This document shows positions 24,628 to 36,414 of a stretch of 64,000 nucleotides of DNA, in pieces. Where the stretch lies: the NCBI GenBank assembly GCA_965649825.1, contig OZ287698.1, positions 682,001 through 746,000 of the forward strand. The letters run 5' to 3'. Origin of the DNA: Penicillus capitatus (taxonomy: Eukaryota > Chlorophyta). The notes below the pieces were generated by a model. The model saw nothing but the letters and a program-made list of their open reading frames with translations, made no database searches and was not told the origin of the DNA. The position numbers and the translations under genes are program-made. Numbering within the stretch: position 1 is the first letter of the stretch; each line of letters begins with the position of its first letter.

Positions 24628-27267
24628 ATGGCACCCCGTCTCTGCACCGTCGCGACCTGCAACTTAAATCAATGGAGTCTTGACTTTGCTGGCAACCTCA
24701 AACGCATCAAGCGTTCGATAGACGAGGCACGCAAGCTCAAAGCGGCATTCAGGGTCTGCATGAACGCACAGGGGCTAAGTCGAGTGGCGGCGTTGAAGTA
24801 GGTGGGGCCCGAGCTCGAAGTGACAGGATTTGGTTGCGAGGATCACTTTATGGAGAGAGATACGGTGCAGCATTCGTGGGAATGCCTGAAGGATTTGATA
24901 GAGAATGGTTACACAGACGACATCGTCTGCGATATCGGCATGCCTGTATACTACAGAGGTCCAATGCTCTCTTGCCTTCCTTCCCAGAGACACACAAATG
25001 AAAGGGCGTGATATAGAATCTCTGTTCAATTGCCGAGTACTGGTCTTGAATCGCAAAGTCCTGCTGATTCGTCCCAAAATCTCGTTATGCAATGATGGCA
25101 ACTACAGAGAGAAGAGGCACGAGCTGTCACATCATGAGAGAAATCGACTGATTGGGTTTTGCTTTAGGTATTACACTGCGTGGAAAGCGGGTCAGCTGAT
25201 TCACGACTATCGTCTGCCGTCCTTGCTTGACGATGTCTGCACATCGGTCTTCTGTCCATTCGGTAAAGAGAACGTCTCGTCAGAGAGAAAGGAAGCTAAC
25301 GGGAAGCCGATGGTTGCAGGCGAAGCTGTGCTGTGTTTCAAAGACAGCACTGTGGGCTGCGAAATATGTGAAGAGCTGTTCACACCTGAAGCCCGTATCT
25401 ATCAGTTGCGATTGATGGGAGTGGATTTGATCAGCAATGGAAGTGGCAGTCTACACGAAGTTCGAAAAATCGACATGAGGCTTGAGCACATCTTGCATGC
25501 CACAAAACGCGTAATCCTCTTCCTTGATGCCCCACGGTGGACGATCTCATTCCATCTGTCATGTCAGTGGGGTGGTGTCTATCTCTATGCCAATCAGAAA
25601 GGATGTGATGGTGGTGATCTCTACTACGATGGTAGCGCCTGCATCGTTAAGAACGGAAAGATGGTTGCCCAGTGCAGTCAGTTTGGAATGGATGACGTGG
25701 AGGTCATCGCGGCAACAGTAGATCTCGAAGATGCCCACAAAACCACGTCCTCTTTCCGAGACATATCGGCAGCGGCACCAGCCATCGAGCGCATCCATGT
25801 GGATCACTCTCTCTGCGCATCCCGTCCACTCACACTCCAGACATCGCCCGAATTTGAGCCAAGGCGTGTCAGCTCTGAGGGGATGGGATATCAGATGATG
25901 GGTGGGTGGATGTAGATTGCACGATCCCGAGGAGGAGTTGGTGTTGGGTCCCGCCTGTTGGCTATGGGATTACCTTCGACGATCGGGTGCTGCTGGGTAT
26001 CTGTTACCATTGTCAGGCGGGGCAGATAGCTCAGCCACTGCAGCCATCGTGGGAGCCATGTGCCAAGTAACACCGCCTATGTTTGCTGAGCACCTGTGAC
26101 GATCGCATGGATGATGGAGTGAAGAAAGTGGTGAAGGAATGTGTGGACGGCAACAAACATGTCGAGAACGATGCTAGGCGTATTGGGCGTTATCCTGAAG
26201 GTGCTTCCATCACCGATCCCAAAGAGTTTGCGCATCGCGTCTTCGCGACCATCTACCAAGGAACGGAGAACAGCTCTCAGGAGACACGACAAAGGCAACG
26301 ATGCTGATATACCTTCTGCCGATCTGGTGAACCGTTTCTCGTGACAGAGCTGCAGATCTGGCCAGAGAGATTGGCTGCTATCATGTCAACATCAACATCG
26401 ATATTGCCGTGAGAGCAGTCGTGCAGATTTTTGCATTGTTTAGCGGAAAGGCGCCGCGATTTCAAGCCATGGGCGGTACCATGCGTGAGGATCTGGCCTT
26501 GCAGAACATTCAAGCGCGTCTGCGTATGGTAATCGGTTTCAGTTTCAGTCAACTGCTGCCGTGGTTCAGAGGCACGAATGGATTTCTCTTGGTCTTGGCC
26601 TCTGCCAATGCAGATGAGACACTGCGAGGCTACATGACGAAATACGATTGCAGTAGCGCAGATCTCAACCCCATTGGATCCTTCAACAAAGCCGTCTGTC
26701 CCGATCCACATCTCTCTTCTGTCCAATACCGATGTGTGATCCGATCAGGATGTCTATCGTGTGCTGAAATGGAGTGTCACGCATTTGGCCTGTCCATCAC
26801 TGACGGCCGTCCTATCCGCTGCGCCGACGGCAGAGCTGCGCCCTGTCGTGGAAGGTGTGCCAGAACAAGTGAGAAATCTCTCTCGCCCTATCTTGGACGC
26901 TACCATACAATGGATGCCCTTGCAGGTAGATGAGGATGAGATGAAGATGACGTATTCTGAGTTGGAGGTCTATGGTCATCTACGTCGATCGCAGCGATGT
27001 GGCCCCGTGTCCATGTTCCAGAAGCTGTTAGGAGTGTGGTCGGATCGATTGACGCCCGTCGAAATTGGCGAGAAAGTGAAGTCTTTCTTCACGTACTATG
27101 CCATTAACCGTCACAAGACCACCACGCTCACGCCTTCCTACCATGCCACGGTTCATGCTGTGGACGATCGACGTTACGATCATCGTCCCTTTCTCTACAA
27201 CACGGCATGGAGATGGCAGTTTCAACAGATCGATGATTTGGCACACAGTGCCGAAGTGGAGCCATGA
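24628..27267 (+). CDS. NADSYN1: Glutamine-dependent NAD+ synthetase
   Basis: Makes NAD+ from nicotinate adenine dinucleotide, ATP and glutamine. The spliced product is 716 residues (family about 700) from ten exons; introns: 24754-24801, 24959-25016, 25117-25167, 25511-25567, 25864-25915, 26067-26124, 26295-26347, 26694-26748, 26869-26925. Those at 25117, 25864 and 26295 begin GC; for 26295 no in-frame GT exists before a stop. The N-terminal nitrilase/glutaminase domain has LGPELE-equivalent [14 protein letters not shown], the [11 protein letters not shown] block containing the catalytic Cys, and [16 protein letters not shown]. The synthetase domain has [14 protein letters not shown] (PP-loop), [35 protein letters not shown] and TTLTPSYHA. 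All catalytic blocks look intact. It converges on DBP5, 60 bp between stops. Confidence 0.95.
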
Positions 27268-27327
27268 AAGATGGGAGATTTATAATGTATCATCATCATT
27301 ATCGACAACGACTGAATGTTAGAACGG

Positions 27328-28857
27328 TTAACCTTCTGTAAGCCCGGCCACTTTCAGCACATCCACGAATTGATCTTCGTCATCGTATGGCACGTTTGGA
27401 ATCTCTCTCTGAAAGTACTGGGCGATCTTGTCGACGATACCGTTCTCGTCATCGCCACAGACGAGATTGAATGCACAGCCGTTTCGGCCAAAGCGCCCGC
27501 TGCGTCCAATTCTGTGGAGGTATGTCTCATAGGCCGGTTCCCACGTCTCGTGCTCAATCGGAACATCGTAGTTGACGACCAGCGTCACGTCTGAGACGTC
27601 AAATCCACGTGACAAGATATCCGTCGAGATCAGAATCCGTGTGACACTGTCTCTGAACTCCTGCACACACAAACTGTGGATGACCATCATCATCATCGTG
27701 AGGGCAAGTGTCCCATCAAACCTGGATAACTCGGTCTCGATCTTCGTAGTTCATTTCCCCACTGATGGCTGTGCATGTGTGCCCATCTCCCGTCAGTCTT
27801 CTGTGCAGGAGTCGGGCATAGCTGCGGGATCGAACGAAGATGATCGTCTGTCCCAGTTTCTCGCAGTTTGGGAAGACCATATTCGACAGAACTGTATATT
27901 TGGCGTCGTTGTACGGTACGACCACGCGGTACTGTTTGATAACATCCAGGCTCAACTCCTCCTTCGGCAGGAAGACGTGATTGGGATCCTGTCCTGTCAG
28001 CTTCAGTGAGAACTCTCGGACTCTGTCATTGTATGTCGCCGAAAAGAGCAAGACCTGCACTTCAGGAGAGGCCCGACGCGTATCCCTGACTAAACGAAAA
28101 CTGTCATCCGCAAAACCCGATTGCTCCAACATGTTATCTGCTTCATCGAACACCAGAACCTAAACGCATCACGCTGATCTAAATGATCATTTGGAGATCG
28201 ATGGAAACATGCCTTTATGTGCTGCAGTGTGACCTGCTGGCGACGGACCCAGTTCTTTAGACGTCCATGTGTGGCAAAGAAGACCTGACTGCGACACTTT
28301 TCCATCCGTTCTAAATCATTTGCCGTGCTGTGGTATGTCAGCTTTGTGTATTTCCCCATTTTCTTCGCAACGGAGAGGTTTTGCAGAACGAGCTCTCGTG
28401 TGGGACAGACGCATATGGACTGGGTTTCTTGGAGACTGGTGTCGACCCTGGATAACATCGCCAGAACAAAACACGTCGTTTTGCCGCTTCCATTCTGAGC
28501 CTGGGCGACGAGATGCTTGTATGGAGGCTGCAGTATCATCGGCAGCGTTGTCGCCTGGATGTTGGAAGGTCGTTCGAAACTCATCTCAGAGTAGAGTCCT
28601 TGGAGAAGCTCCGCCGCCAAACCCAGGTCCTCAAACGTCTTGACAGATTTGTACAACGTCGCGCCGTCGGTCTTGGTCTCGACAGCGGTCGACGTATCTC
28701 GCAACCCGCCGCTCTTGATAGTCGTATCGGGCTGGTCGACATCGTTCTGCACCGCCAGTGCGTTCATTGCATCTGCGGTGGCATCCGGCGTCGGTGCAGC
28801 GGTATCTGAGGCAACAGGAGGAAATCCTGGAGGTGGTACTCTAGAACTGTCTGCCAT
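27328..28857 (-). CDS. DBP5: DEAD-box RNA helicase DBP5/DDX19
   Basis: An mRNA export helicase acting at the cytoplasmic face of the nuclear pore. The start is set at the ATG of MADSSRVPPPGFPPV (28857); an upstream frame without ATG continues, so an extra 5' exon is possible. A Pro/Ala-rich N-terminus is followed by the family-specific YKSVKTFEDLGLAAELLQGL, Q motif region FERPSNIQATTLP, motif I AQAQNGSGKT, Ia PTRELVLQN, II DEAD (VLVFDEADNML), III SAT, V STDILSRGFDV and VI HRIGRSGRFGRNG. The intron at 28160-28212 begins GC and joins HIKA/K to VLVFDEAD; a GT-AG intron separates RVIQ and EFRDS. Motif Ib is THGR where TPGR is usual. The C-terminus (YFQREIPNVPYDDEDQF) matches DBP5-type ends. Confidence 0.92.
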
Positions 28858-29661
28858 AACGCTAACAGAAGGGGCGCCAAACTGGGTGATGTGACGCGAA
28901 GATGCGTTCCGAGACGCCGTCGCTCTTGATGATGTCAGAATGAACAGATTCGAGTGCGCCTGGACAACGGCATTGCAGAGCGACGCCACTCAAGACGTCT
29001 TTGCATTCCTGTCATTGCTTGGACGAAAGAGGGATCATTCTGTAGTGGCTAGCTTTGTTGGCAGCACTGCGGACGAAACCGATCAAGGAAGAGAACGCCA
29101 CTTGCGACTTGGAACGACAAACAGTGGCGAGACTCGCAACGGAACGCCGTCGTGCGATCGAGTGAGCAACAACGTCGTATGTCCAATGCATCAACAGTGG
29201 GAGGCTGCATCCGTAGCGTCGTCGATATCGACGCGTGCTTTGCGGCTGCTCCCTCAGAGTTCGGACGATTTGATAGAGACTCGACATCAGCGACGGAGAC
29301 AAAGGTGTGTAGACATGGAATGCAGTGCTTGGGTGTATTCGTCTGTTCGTTTCAGTCGACCATCGCGACTCAGATCGAAGGATTCGAGACGCTGCGAAAT
29401 ATGTCCCGCCAACTGACTCTGACGCAACTCCTCGAACGTTCTGCTCGAGCGACGGCGCGGACGAATAAAGTATAACGTCACACGCTATGCTTTAGATCAG
29501 GCGTCCAAGGCAGTTGTGCGTCAATAGCGATCGGAGAGTGGATCTGGGTGTGAAGGGATGCCAAAGACTGAAGACGGCGGTGATAACCAGAGTGATCCCA
29601 TGTCCTTTTCCCTAGTCCATTGCGAGCCGATGCTCAATGTTTAGCGAGGAATGGGGTGAAA

Positions 29662-31137
29662 ATGAAGAGAGGTGTGCGAAAGGCCGGAAGACGCAAGGTT
29701 AAGTCGGTAGATCAAGGTAGAGATGCCGCTGCCGAGGAGATGGCAGACGTACAATGCGACGAACCGGGTGCGAGTTTCAAGACAGCACGGACGAAGCTCA
29801 TCGAAGATCACTACAAGAAATTCGGCAAGAATGCTGACGAGTACAAAGCACCTTTCCTGACGAGAAAGACGAGTGGAATGGGCGTCAAGGGCAAATTCGC
29901 TCCTCCCTTTGCCAAAGAGGGCCAGACAGAACCCATTCAACAAGACAGTGGAAGTGCTCTCTCTGTTCGAACCATCAATCTTCTCTCCAAAGGAACGGGC
30001 GAGCTCCCAACGGCGCTCAAGAATTTTGACTTGGCCCTTGTCGAGGCCGTCTGTTCTGAGATTCTGGACGAGGGTGCTGCTGTTCAGTGGGGAGACATCG
30101 CTGGACAAGAGACAGCAAAACAGCTCGTGCAGGAGATGGTCGTATGGCCGATGATGAATCCGCATCTCTTTCAAGGAACCAGAACGCCGCCACGCGGATT
30201 GCTGCTGTTCGGTCCGCCAGGAACAGGGAAGACATTGATCGGCAAAGCCATCGCCAGCAACATCCAAGCCACATTCTTCAGCATCAGTGCGAGTTCGTTG
30301 ACGAGTAAATGGATCGGAGAAGGAGAGAAGATGGTCCGGATTCTCTTCGCCGTTGCCCAGGCCTTACAACCGACGGTCATCTTCATCGATGAGATCGATT
30401 CCATACTGTCTGCCAGAAAGAGTGATGGTATGTATGCGTCGCACAGAATGTGTGGCAATGGTGGTGTGCTCACTCTTGGATGATGCTTTGAGGGGAACAT
30501 GAGTCAAGTCGTCGTATCAAGACAGAGTTGTTGATACAGATGGATGGATGTAGTTCCCAGTCGACGAGCGCCCGTATTCTGGTTGTTGGTGCCACTAATC
30601 GGCCACAGGTCACATCATCTTGCCTAAGGTCATACACCGAAGGCGGTGGGTGGTGCAGGAACTGGATGAAGCAGCCAGAAGGCGCCTGCCAAAACAGCTC
30701 TATATTCCATTGCCCTGTTCAGCAGCCCGTCATCACATGATCGTGGATCTCCTCAGTAACGAAAACGCTCATCGCGACGTGGTGTGTCATGTGTGCTTTG
30801 ATGTGACGTCTTAGGCGATGTGCAGTATGCTTTGTCGGATCGTGATGTTCAGAAGATTGTGGAAAAGACAGATGGGTACTCAGGGGCGGATATGCGCAAT
30901 CTCATCCAAGAGGCATGTCAAGGGCCCGTTCGTGAAGTCTTCATAAAAAATGGCGCCAATATTGCCACCGTTTCTGAAGATGCACTGCGTCCTGTTCGTA
31001 TTCGAGACTTCCAAGTGGCTGCTCGTGCTCAGAAGCCATCCGTCCATCCGTCAGAGATCGCTCAGTACATTGAGTACAATGAGAAGCATGGGGCTAAGAT
31101 GGCCGACGTTCCATCAGAGAGTGAAGAAGATTGGTGA
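29662..31137 (+). CDS. FIGNL1: Fidgetin-like AAA+ ATPase
   Basis: A meiotic-clade AAA ATPase related to spastin and katanin; FIGNL1 acts on RAD51 and in recombination. Landmarks: [18 protein letters not shown] and GKFAPPF (FIGNL1-specific N-terminal motifs), [20 protein letters not shown], Walker [38 protein letters not shown], Walker [49 protein letters not shown] and [14 protein letters not shown]. Introns at 30428-30492 and 30609-30658 are GT-AG; a third, near 30785-30815, is present but its donor is ambiguous. The first in-frame ATG is at 29662, but an acceptor at about 29615 and short open frames at 29150-29480 suggest additional 5' exons I could not join. It is head-to-head with DBP5. 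Confidence 0.88.
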
Positions 31138-32429
31138 TGCGAACACTGAAGGGATTACGGGTAACACTCTCCGTATCGCGTCCGCGATCGGCGAGGCGAT
31201 GCCTACGACGTGTCCTCCGCGCCCATCCGATCCAGAAAGCCGGAATTGTCGATCCTCGCCTGCGACGCGTTTTCGATAACGTCGACGAAACGACGACGCG
31301 CAAAGACAAACGCGGCGTCACACGTGAGGGCAAGGCATCCGTCTCTTCATCCGCCGAAGCAGACGACTGGGCGGAAGATGGAGAACGAACAAACATCGAC
31401 TGGGGAGCCACTGAGCAGCGCCCTGAGGCAGAAGCGGCCGAACAGGAGAACGAACGATTTCGAAACGAAGGAACCTCTTATTACAAGGCCTCCAGTATTT
31501 CTGTACTGAACGAAGAGGACAAGGTGCCGTACGGGTGACAAGGGTAGACCCGAGATGCATCCATCTGTGTATGTAGGAAAAGATTCTGCCACTCGTTCCT
31601 TTGGGAGACCAGGCGAATTTCTACGCCCCTCGAGAACTCTCGACGTGTGTCATCGCATCCTCATGGCCGTACTGGTGATCGCAGTATCGTGGCAGGAGAT
31701 TGACATGGTGGGGATCGGCGTTATGTGGATGTGTGTTGTTTGCCAACAGTGCCACATGGATGGCGGCTCTGTCGCTCTCTGCACCTCTGCTGTTGCCATG
31801 GGGAATGGCAGGTGGTGTTCCCCTCCACGATAGCTCATATTCTCTGCGATCGATGGTGATAGGACTACGCAATTGGGAACTGCAATCGAATGGCAGGACA
31901 GCGTTTATGGGAATATGGCATTGCCAAGTCCTCGCTTCAGAGATCCTCGAAACCACTGTGCTGTCCAATCCCATCGCATCGCTGCAGGCAGAGGAGTGGT
32001 GTGTGATCATAGAGAACGGCGCGTCTCTTGATTGGCGATCCTTGGAACGGCGGCGCCCGGACCGAAATGCTGGTGCCCATAACGACACCGTCCGTTTTCT
32101 CGTCAAATCGGAAACGCGTGCCGCTCACTCTTTTCTTTGGTCGCAGAGATGCAATGCCCAACATTGGAGAGCTCTGTGATCTATTGGTCCTGAGCAAATT
32201 CAGCGACTTTAGGGAATTCAAGGTTAGACACATGAATGGCATCGCTGTCGGATGCCGTATGCTGATGATCTCTCTAGGCGGTGCGGGAGGCGTTTTTTCC
32301 TCGGACACGTGTTTGGCTAGCAGAGTATCCCTTTATCCATCGAGAGAATTTCTATCGCTTTATTTGTGCGATTCAAAAACAACAGAACGAAATTATTATG
32401 GATCAGGATCACTGGTAATTGGCAAATAG
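31137..32429 (+). CDS. Putative membrane protein, gene model uncertain
   Basis: Not recognised. A first exon (ATG at 31137, overlapping the FIGNL1 stop as TGATG) gives a basic Arg/Leu-rich presequence-like start, then an acidic charged stretch (AEAAEQENERFRNEGTSYYKA). A phase-0 GT-AG intron ending at 31575 would lead to EKILPLVPLGDQANFYAPRE, and another to a hydrophobic segment MAALSLSAPLLLPWGMAGG with continuing coding-like frames to about 32270 (RVPLTLFFGRRDAMPNIGEL). The joins after 32000 are not resolved. It may be two genes, or the start may lie elsewhere. The strand is chosen because the minus-strand frames lack motifs. Confidence 0.35.
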
Positions 32430-32436
32430 TGGCTGC

Positions 32437-34940
32437 TCAGTTGTTAGAAGATGCAGCCGTCTGATCTGTCATCTCAATGTGGAGGACAGCGCTTTCTCTG
32501 GTCGCTCCCACGGTGGCACTCTCTCGACAGATGGGACAGCTGGTGTTTCTTCGGAACCATTGTGTAATGCATTTTTCGTGAAAAGTGTGATGACAGGGGA
32601 GGTGCACCAACACATCTCCATCGATATAATCGCCAATGCAGATCGCACACATCCCTTCCTCCCTGAACCACACGGCAGTGCTCAGAAAGAGGTTTCGGCA
32701 AAACAGACTTCCAGACTCGTTGGAGGAAAGCGAATGGTTTTCTGCTGGAGTGCAGTAGACCGATCGCTCGTAACCGCTGAGCAGATTCACGGCCGTCTCT
32801 ACGGGACGCTCATTCTCTTCGGCCGCCTATCACTCGATGCTTTATGACATCAGCATAGATTCTGTGAATGGACTTCTGGAGTGGATCCGTCTTGATGGAC
32901 GGGTTGGCGACGGATCCTGCTGCTGAGCATCTTAAGGATGAAGAGGATGAGCACGAGCAACGTTATCGCCGCCGTTCCAAGAACGCACAAGACGAAGACT
33001 CTGAATGCGAGGCTCCCTTCGGATGGCGTCAATTCAATGGTATACCTAAAACCCCAGCCGATCTGTTTCTCTGCCTTCTCCGTGTCTGTCGTGCCTGAAC
33101 GATTGATGCACGAAGAGATCGATATTAAAGAGGCCGAATGTCAGATTGCCTTCCGATAGGAGACCGGTCGGGATGTCGTGGACAGACCTGCCTCCCGGTC
33201 CGTAATGTGCGAGATACCTGTGGGTGTACACTGACATATTTGGCAATCCATTGCGTCTGGCATAGAGAACGGGATGCGCGTCTGCATCGCTCTCGATGGT
33301 GACGTGCAGTTTTACGGTCGCAGGCAGCTGCTGAATCTGATGATCTGTGAGACGCCATTCGAAGTAAACGGCATCATCCGGTAACAGCTCCCCGTACTTC
33401 GGGTGCCTGATTTTGATCTCGAGCAATCGACGGTCACACCATCGACCGGCATAACCTGTATGAACAGTTCTATATGGAGTGAGGTGTCGTACATTGCGCA
33501 CGCACCCAGCTCACACATGCATTCAAAGGACGCGCTGTCGTGTGTCCAGGAGCAGCTGCCATGTGACGAGCAGTTGAACGGGCAGAGGGGCGGGGATCGC
33601 ACCACATCGACGTGCACTTCAAATTTCGCCGTCCTTTCGATTCTCCCTGGATTGTTGTATATGGCAATATCGTAGGATCGATCTACCGACACTGTTCGGG
33701 AGAGATAGTGCCGAGTGGACATCGTCTTGAGAGATGCGGCATCTGCACACTCTGGATAGTCCAGTATAGACGGCAGCTCATTCCGAATGCCTTTGGTGTT
33801 TTCCGATGGCTTCAAAAAGAGAATCGGATCGCCCGAAATGCGTTTCAGCTCGACGAAGAAGCCTTCCACTCCACTCGGGACCTTGCTGGGCAGACAGGCA
33901 ACGATCGCAAAGCATCGAAGGGGTAGGGAGACGCACGAACATGGAAAGAGAAGTAATGCCACTGGCGCACACCGAGGGCGTCCACTCGATGACGATCGCC
34001 CGACATGAGTGTCTTCAGTTGTGCGGAACAGCCATCGTCTCCCCATCCTTCTTCGCATCGACAGCCACTTCGAAGGTCGCCCTTCGGATCACCGATCCCA
34101 CGCGTGTCCACAGAAGGCATAAGGCGCAATGACTTGTTCACAGATGCCATGCTGTGTGCAAGCAGGTGCTGTTGGAAGTGGAGATGGACATGGGGCGTGA
34201 TCGAGGCAGGTCGCCCGAACGGTGAAATTTCGCAGTGGAATTTGTGTCCAGGTCTTTATGTTGTAAACGGTCATGTACCTGCAACACAGATGTCTCAGTT
34301 CCTTTCTCCACAAAATCGCGTTCTCTTGTGACCAATGGTCACTCTTTTCGTCGAGTGTGATATCCATGCTCGCGGGGAGATAGACATGATGGTAGGCACG
34401 CATCAACAACCATGCTCTGGAATCGTATTGCGAACCGGAAGAGGCGTCTCCGTGACGCAAAGGGGGACGAAAGATCAAGCTCCCATGTGCAGATAGAGAG
34501 ACCTGAGATCAGGAACAGTTCGTTGTATACTTTTGCTAGCGGTCGGTTATCGACCTCTGGAATCTGCCCATTGGCCAGGATCACGATGAGATCTGCGAAT
34601 TCTCGATGATTTCGTTCGGGATATGCAAGTTGATCCAAGTCCCACAGTTCGACATGGACATAGCTGCGAAGCGGTGCTCGACGGAACGGAAGAAGATCGC
34701 CATTTCGATGCACCTTCGCTGCGCCGAGCAGGTCGTGCCGTTGATGAACCAGCTGCGACGTTCTCCTGGCTGAAGGCTCTCGTTTTCGATGTGACACGCA
34801 TCGCGATTGCCGTCGTGATTGAGCGGCAACTCATCGACAGAATGCAACGCATGGTACGTCTCGAAGATCGAAATTCGTAGAGGATCCGCCGATCCGCTGA
34901 ACATCGGCCACACGAGAAGTAAGCAAAGAACGTAGATCAT
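32437..34940 (-). CDS. Single-pass membrane RING-H2 E3 ligase with EGF-like ectodomain
   Basis: A multi-exon gene. The N-terminus MIYVLCLLLVWPMFSGSADP is a signal peptide. The ectodomain has at least two repeats of a beta-rich unit (ITLDEKSDHWSQ..., YDIAIYNNPGRIERTAKFEV...) each followed by an EGF-like cysteine module: CTQHGICEQV then CRCEEGWGDDGC, joined across a 34-nt intron, and CPFNCSSHGSCSW...FECMC. A membrane helix (VFVLCVLGTAAITLLVLILFIL) is followed by a cytosolic RING-H2 finger: CAICIGDYIDGDVLVHLPCH-HTFHEKC-CPIC spacing. The expected role is ubiquitination of membrane or endosomal substrates, with ligand sensing outside. The RING resembles goliath/RMR types, but those carry a PA domain instead of EGF units. 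Several middle exon junctions (34340-34600) are unresolved. Confidence 0.75.
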
Positions 34941-35560
34941 GGAGAGTAGTAGTCCGTCAATCGTCGAGCGTCGTTAGTCGCCATCTATGGCAAACTGCTA
35001 ATGGAGAACATCACGGATGGACTTCGTTCGACACGAAAGGATTCGATGATGAGCACTCGACTGGACGTCCGCGTCGGGTACACGTGTTCTCACTCTTGAC
35101 GTCATTGCCTCGCGCTGTTCTCTGTATGAGAATGTGTCGGCGGTGAGAAATGACGAAGAACATGACGGAAAGGACCCCTCGAGGCGGCAGTGCTTCTGAT
35201 GCGCTTTAATGAACAGAGAGCTTTGCTGATTGCTTGTCCTTGAACGAGGGAATACATAGACACGTTTCGGCACGGTTTCGTGTTCAAGCGCGAAACTCTT
35301 TAGGGAAGGACGCATTCGTGAGTAGACCGACCGGTCGATTGTTCGTCACTTCGAGTCTGTGTGTTTTCATCCGTGATTCCCACACGTGTCACTTCGGCGA
35401 CGTGACTCATAAGAGAATCTATCCATTGGTTGTTGTTCAGTATCGATTGCGTGCACTTCCTTAGCCCTCGCGAAAAAAGCTTACGCCGCTGCTCTCTTTG
35501 ATACACACAAACGGGTCCGTTTCTAAAAACATTGTCTTCAGTTTCTCGTCGCCAAAGGTT
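34941..35560. other. Intergenic between RING ligase and eIF1
   Basis: Divergent intergenic region holding both promoters. Short frames on both strands lack motifs, and I see no gene in it. Confidence 0.4.
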
Positions 35561-36043
35561 ATGGTGGACAGTCTCGACATCAAAAAGACGCGTAAGCGAC
35601 CTTCACTTTTTGGCCCGGTCGATGCGAGTGATGAACAGATGCGCCACTCTCGGAGTTAGAACAGGACGACGACCATTCCGTCGATTCAACGCACGCGATT
35701 CACATACGCGTCCAACAACGCAACGGACGAAAATCGTTGACGACTGTACAGGTTGGTAGGCGCTTTGCTGCAGCTGTTCTCTGAATCGTAGTGCGAAGGG
35801 CTTGGACGAGAAGTACGATAAGCGACGCATCTTGAAAGGTTTCAAGAAGGGTAAGGAAGCTGCAAAGAAGGCAGTGCATAAGATGCGTGCTGTGTAGAAT
35901 TTTGTTGTAACGGTACAGTCGTGGTGGATCCTCAACTCGGTCAGATTTTGCAGCTGCAAGGCGATCAACGAAAGAGTGTTCTCCAATTCTTGGTCGATAA
36001 GCGCTTAGCCAACAAAACAGATATCAAAGTCCATGGATTCTGA
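35561..36043 (+). CDS. SUI1: Translation initiation factor eIF1 (SUI1)
   Basis: Stringency factor for start-codon selection in the 43S complex. Spliced length is 113 residues, the same as most eIF1 proteins. Introns are 35592-35638, 35752-35798 and 35851-35897, each exactly 47 nt and GT-AG; the first is phase 1, the second phase 0, the third phase 1. The protein starts MVDSLDIKKT and shows HIRVQQRNGRKSLTTVQGL, DEKYDKRRILKGFKKEFCCN, GTVVVDPQLGQILQLQGDQR and the conserved C-terminus KTDIKVHGF. No single uninterrupted frame reveals it, so it would be missed by simple ORF calling. Confidence 0.95.
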
Positions 36044-36414
36044 GCCTGGATTTGAAGTCCCATTAAACTCAGATGCTGTTCATTGATGTGACTGATTCTT
36101 CTGGAGTGGACACTGAATGTAGACATGAAGATGTTACAAGATACCATTAGAAATACTTGCTCGGCAGCAGCAATAGCTTGTTTGCGGCCTCGAATCGTTG
36201 CGCGGTTTACGAGACATCGGTGCGTGATCAAGTCTTAACAGGTAATGTTTGTTCTGCAACACACACGACGTGCACAAACAAACACATCGAACGGCCTCAT
36301 TCATTGCCAGACTCTACAGACCGCCGAGCGTCGCTCAGCATCTCAAAAAGGTTCACAATACAGAAAGGGGCACGCCATCAACTGTGTCGGCAAAATAGAA
36401 AGAGAGTGAGACAT
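36044..36414. other. Short convergent intergenic region
   Basis: Lies between the convergent eIF1 and EF-hand genes. No feature seen. Confidence 0.4.
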
